Assembly (NCBI RefSeq): GCF_964355755.1
Contig: NC_092680.1
Location: 10,457,001-10,521,000 of the forward strand
Direction of reading: 5' to 3'
Length of the DNA: 64,000 nucleotides
DNA from: Antedon mediterranea
Taxonomy: Eukaryota; Echinodermata; Crinoidea; Comatulida; Antedonidae
Position 1 is the stretch's first letter. Each line of letters opens with the position of its first letter. Positions 60,001-64,000 of the stretch are shown here, piece after piece. Position numbers and translations under genes: made by a program. Below the pieces are notes generated by a model that saw only the letters and a program-made list of their open reading frames with translations, had not been told where the DNA came from and did no database searches.

Positions 60001-63000
60001 CGCTGATCTATCTCTCTCGCTGATCTATCTCTCTCTCGCTCATCTATCTCTCTCTCGCTGATCTATCTCTCTGTCGCTGATCTATCTCTCTCTCGCTGAT
60101 CTATATCTCTCTCGCTGATCTATCTCTCTCTCTCGCTGATCTATCTCTCTCTCGCTGATCTATCTATCTCTCTGTCGCTGATCTATCTCTCTCTCGCTGA
60201 TCAATCTCTCTGTCGTTGATCTATCTCTCTCTCGCTGATCTGTCTCTCTGTCGCTGATCTATCTCTCTCTCGCTAATCTATCTCTCTGTCGCTGATCTAT
60301 CTCTCTCTCGCTTATCTATCTCTTTCTCGCTGATCTATCTCTCTCTCGCTGATCTATCTCTTTCTCGCTGATCTATCTCTCTCTCGCTGATATATCTCTC
60401 TCTCGCTGATCTATCTCTCTCTCGCTGATCTATCTCTCTCTCGCTGATCTATCTCTATCTCGCTGATCTATCTCTCTCTCGCTGATCTATCTCTATCTCG
60501 CTGATCTATCTCTCTCTCGCTGATATATCTCTCTCTCTCTGATCTATCTCTCTCTCGCTGATCTATCTCTCTCTCTCGCTGATCTATCTCTCTCTCGCTG
60601 ATCTATCTCTCTCTCGCTTATCTATCTCTCTCTCGCTGATCTATCTCTCTCTCGCTGATCTATCGCTCTCTCGCTGATCTATATCTCTCTCGCTGATCTA
60701 TCCCTCTCTCGCTGATCTATCTCTCTCTCGTTGATCTATCTCTCTCTCGCTGATCTATCTCTCTCTCGCTGATCTATCCTTCTCTCGCTGATCTATCCCT
60801 CTCTCGCTGATCTATCTCTCTCTCGCTGATCTATCCCTCTCTCGCTGATCTATCCCTCTCTCGCTGATCTATCCCTCTCTCGCTGATCTATCCCTCTCTC
60901 GCTGTTCTATCTCTCTCTCGCTGATATATCGCTCTCTCGCTGATCTATCTCTCTCTCTCACTGATCTATCGCTCTCTCGCTGATCTATCTCTCTCTCGCT
61001 GATCTATCTCTCTCTCGCTGATCTATCTCTCTCTCGCTGATCTATCCCTCTCTCGCTGATCTATCTCCCTCTCGCTCGCTGATCTATCCCTCTCTCGCTG
61101 ATCTATCTCTCTCTCTCACTGATCTATCCCTCTCTCGCTGATCTATCTCTCTCTCGCTGATCTATCTCTCTCTCGTTGATCTATCTCTCTCTCTCCTCGA
61201 TCTATCTCTCTCTCGCTGATCTCTCTCCTCTCTCTCTCTCGCTGATCTCTCTCTCTCTCGCTGATCTATCTCTCTCTCGCTGATCTATCTCTCTCTCGCT
61301 GATCTATCTCTCTCTCGCTGATCTATCTCTCCCTCTCGCTGATCTATCTCTCTCTCGCTGATCTATCTCTCTCGCTGATCTATCTCTCTCTCGCTGATCT
61401 ATCTCTCTCTCGCTCATCTATCTCTCTGTCGCTGATCTATCTCTCTCTCACTGATCTATATCTCTCTCACTGATCTCTCTCTCTCTCGCTGATCTATCTC
61501 TCTTTCGCTGATATATCTCTCTCTCGCTGATCTATCTCTCTCTCGCTGATCTATCTCTCTCTCTCTCTCTCGCTGATCTATCTCTCTCTCGCTGATCTAT
61601 CCCTCTCTCGCTGATCTATCTCTCTCTCGCTGATCTATCTCTCTCTTGCTGATATATCTCTCTCTCGCTGATCTTTCTCTCTCTCGCTGATCTATCTCTC
61701 TCTCGCTGATCTATCGCTCTCTCGCTTGTCTATCTCTCTCTTTCTCGCTGATCTATCTCTCTCTCGCGGATCTATGTCTCTCTCTCTCTGATCTATCTCT
61801 CTCTCGCTGATCTATCCCTCTCTCGCTGATCTATATCTCTCTCGCTGATCTATCCCTCTCTCCTCGATCTATCTCTCTCTCGCTGATCTATCACTCTCTC
61901 GCTGATCTATCTCTCTCTCGCTGATCTATCTGTGTCTCTCTGATCTATCTCTCTCTCGCTGATATCCATCTCTCTGTCGCTTATCTATCTCTCTCTCGCT
62001 TATCTATCTCTCTCTCGCTGATCTATCTCTCTCTCGCTGATATATCTCTTTCTTGCTGATCTATCTCTCTCTCGCTGATCTATCCCTCTCGCTGATCTAT
62101 CTCTATCTCGCTGATCTATCTCTATCACGCTGATCTATCTCTCTCTCGCTGATCTATCTCTCTCTCTCACTGATCTATCTCTCTCTCGCTGATCTATCTG
62201 TGTCTCGCTGATCTATCTCTCTCTCTCTCTCGCTGATCTAACTCTCTTTCGCTGATCTATCTCTCTCTCGCTGATCTATCTGTGTCTCGCTGATCTATCT
62301 CTCTCTCGCTGATCTATCTGTGTCTCGCTGATCTATCTCCCTCTCGCTGATCTATCTCTCTCTCGCTGATCTATCTCTCTCTCGCTGATCTATCTGTGTC
62401 TCGCTGATATATCTCTCTCTCTCTCGCTGATCTATCTCTCTCTCGCTGATCTATCTCTCTCGCTGATCTATCTCTCTCTCGCTCATCTATCTCTCTCTCG
62501 CTGATCTATCTCTCTGTCGCTGATCTATCTCTCTCTCGCTGATCTATATCTCTCTCGCTGATCTATCTCTCTCTCTCGCTGATCTATCTCTCTCTCGCTG
62601 ATCTATCTATCTCTCTGTCGCTGATCTATCTCTCTCTCGCTGATCAATCTCTCTGTCGTTGATCTATCTCTCTCTCGCTGATCTGTCTCTCTGTCGCTGA
62701 TCTATCTCTCTCTCGCTAATCTATCTCTCTGTCGCTGATCTATCTCTCTCTCGCTTATCTATCTCTTTCTCGCTGATCTATCTCTCTCTCGCTGATCTAT
62801 CTCTTTCTCGCTGATCTATCTCTCTCTCGCTGATATATCTCTCTCTCGCTGATCTATCTCTCTCTCGCTGATCTATCTCTCTCTCGCTGATCTATCTCTA
62901 TCTCGCTGATCTATCTCTCTCTCGCTGATCTATCTCTATCTCGCTGATCTATCTCTCTCTCGCTGATATATCTCTCTCTCTCTGATCTATCTCTCTCTCG

Positions 63001-63164
63001 CTGATCTATCTCTCTCTCTCGCTGATCTATCTCTCTCTCGCTGATCTATCTCTCTCTCGCTTATCTATCTCTCTCTCGCTGATCTATCTCTCTCTAGCTG
63101 ATTTATCTCCCTCTCGCTGATCTATCTCTCTCTCGCTGATCTATCCCTCTCTTGCTGATCTATC

Positions 63165-63211
<47 letters not shown>

Positions 63212-63700
63212 TCTATCTCTCTCTCGCTGATCTATCTCTCTCTCGTTGATCTATCTCTCTCTCTCGCTGATCTATCTCTCTCTCGCTGATCTCTCTCTCT
63301 CTCTCTCGCTGATCTATCTCTCTCTCGCTGATCTATCTCTCTCACGCTGATCTATCTCTCTCTCGCTGATCTATCTCTCTCTCTCTCTCTCTCGCTGATC
63401 TATCTCTCTCTCGCTGATCTATCTCTCTTTCTCGCTGATCTATCTCTCTCTCGCTGATCTATCTCTCTCTTGCTGATCTATCCCTCTCTTGCTGATCTAT
63501 CTCTCTCTCGCTGATCTATCCCTCTCTCGCTGATCTATCTCTCTCTCGCTGATCTATCTGTGTCTTGCTGATCTATCTCTCTCTCGCTGATCTATCTGTG
63601 TCTCGCTGATCTATCTCTCTCTCGCTGATCTAACTCTCTCTCGCTGATCTATCTCTCTCTCTGGCTTATCTATCTCTCTCTCTGATCTATCTCTCTCTCG
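54058..63700. repeat. Higher-order repeats of about 2.2-2.5 kb, about four units
   Basis: Marker spacings are 2230, 2386 and 2521 bp. TTGTCTATCTCTCTCTTTCTCGC recurs near 56821, 59212 and 61731, with GCGGATCTATGTC just after it. Unit lengths differ by deletion or retention of CCCTC-monomer groups (for example near 58370-58440 versus 60770-60960). Confidence 0.75.
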
Positions 63701-64000
63701 CTGATATCCATCTCTCTGTCGCTTATCTATCTCTCTCTCGCTTATCTATCTCTATCTCGCTGATCTATCTCTCTCTCGCTGATCTATCTCTCTCTCGCTG
63801 ATATATCTCTCTCTTGCTGATCTATCTCTCTCTCGCTGATCTATCTCTCTCGCTGATCTATCTCTATCTCGCTGATCTATCTCTCTCTCGCTGATCTATC
63901 TCTCTCTCGCTGATCTATCCCTCTCTCGCTGATATATCTCTCTCTCGCTGATCTATCTCTCTCTCGCTGATCTATCTCTCTCTCGCTGATCTATCGCTCT

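Larger units (their letters stand above)
46147..64000. repeat. 19-bp satellite array with multi-kilobase higher-order repeats, runs off the window
   Basis: Same monomer as elsewhere. The first part (46152 to about 48200) is colinear with about 12566-14640 of copy 1, and then the array cycles. The rare marker CTCCTCGATC after CGTTGATC lies near 47729, 50903, 54058, 56288, 58674 and 61195, giving spacings of about 3174, 3155, 2230, 2386 and 2521 bp. CTGTCGTTG before a GATCTGTC-type monomer lies near 46321, 49491, 52646 and 54878, giving similar spacings. No gene seen. Confidence 0.95.

Noticed and set aside
1-64000. Bacterial or phage defence system or biosynthetic cluster
   Set aside because: Nothing prokaryotic is present: no operons, no ribosome-binding-site-led genes, and all coding matter is eukaryotic retroelement.

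Overview
This is eukaryotic, non-coding-dominated DNA, almost certainly from an invertebrate animal. There are no host genes, tRNA or rRNA genes, or bacterial signatures. The window consists of satellite DNA with retrotransposons embedded in it. Many TAGGCCTA-like words in the one unique stretch (43981-46146), together with the mix of retroelement families (a CR1/L2-like LINE, a second APE-type LINE, and a Penelope-like element with a GIY-YIG domain), fit a marine invertebrate. An echinoderm or related deuterostome is my guess, at low confidence.

About two thirds of the window (4077-4293, 7900-29460, 36065-36281, 39914-43980, 46147-64000) is one satellite family. Its monomer is about 19 bp, consensus TATCTCTCTCTCGCTGATC, and varies mainly in CT-dinucleotide number. 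Variant monomers (GTGTC, GTCTGTC, CCCTC, AGCTGATTTATC and others) recur in fixed order, so the array has higher-order structure with block duplications of about 0.79, 1.36, 2.2-2.5 and 3.17 kb.

The non-satellite islands are retroelement composites. Copy 2 (29461-39913) is complete and copy 1 (1-7899) is cut by the left window edge. Left to right, copy 2 holds: (i) the 3' part of a Penelope-like element on the minus strand, encoding a GIY-YIG endonuclease; (ii) a 4.6-kb CR1/L2-like LINE on the plus strand with 5' UTR, ORF1 and ORF2 (APE endonuclease plus RT); (iii) the Penelope RT part, again minus strand, so the LINE sits inside the Penelope element between its RT and endonuclease domains; (iv) 217 bp of satellite; (v) a second, 5'-truncated APE-RT LINE, plus strand, whose last codons are split by a 906-bp insertion with terminal inverted repeats and internal hairpin repeats. 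All coding regions except ORF1 carry stops or frameshifts, mostly shared by both copies.

The two copies lie about 31.99-32.01 kb apart and differ at only about twenty small sites across roughly 7.9 kb. The similarity continues into the flanking satellite, so this is a recent tandem segmental duplication (or an assembly duplication). After it, copy 2 gained a 2.17-kb insertion (43981-46146) with a short target duplication; the matching site in copy 1 satellite near 12.56 kb is empty. The satellite to its right was amplified into multi-kb higher-order repeats.

Inferred order of events: satellite array; Penelope and LINE insertions; LINE into Penelope and 906-bp element into the second LINE; decay; 32-kb duplication; 2.17-kb insertion and satellite amplification.
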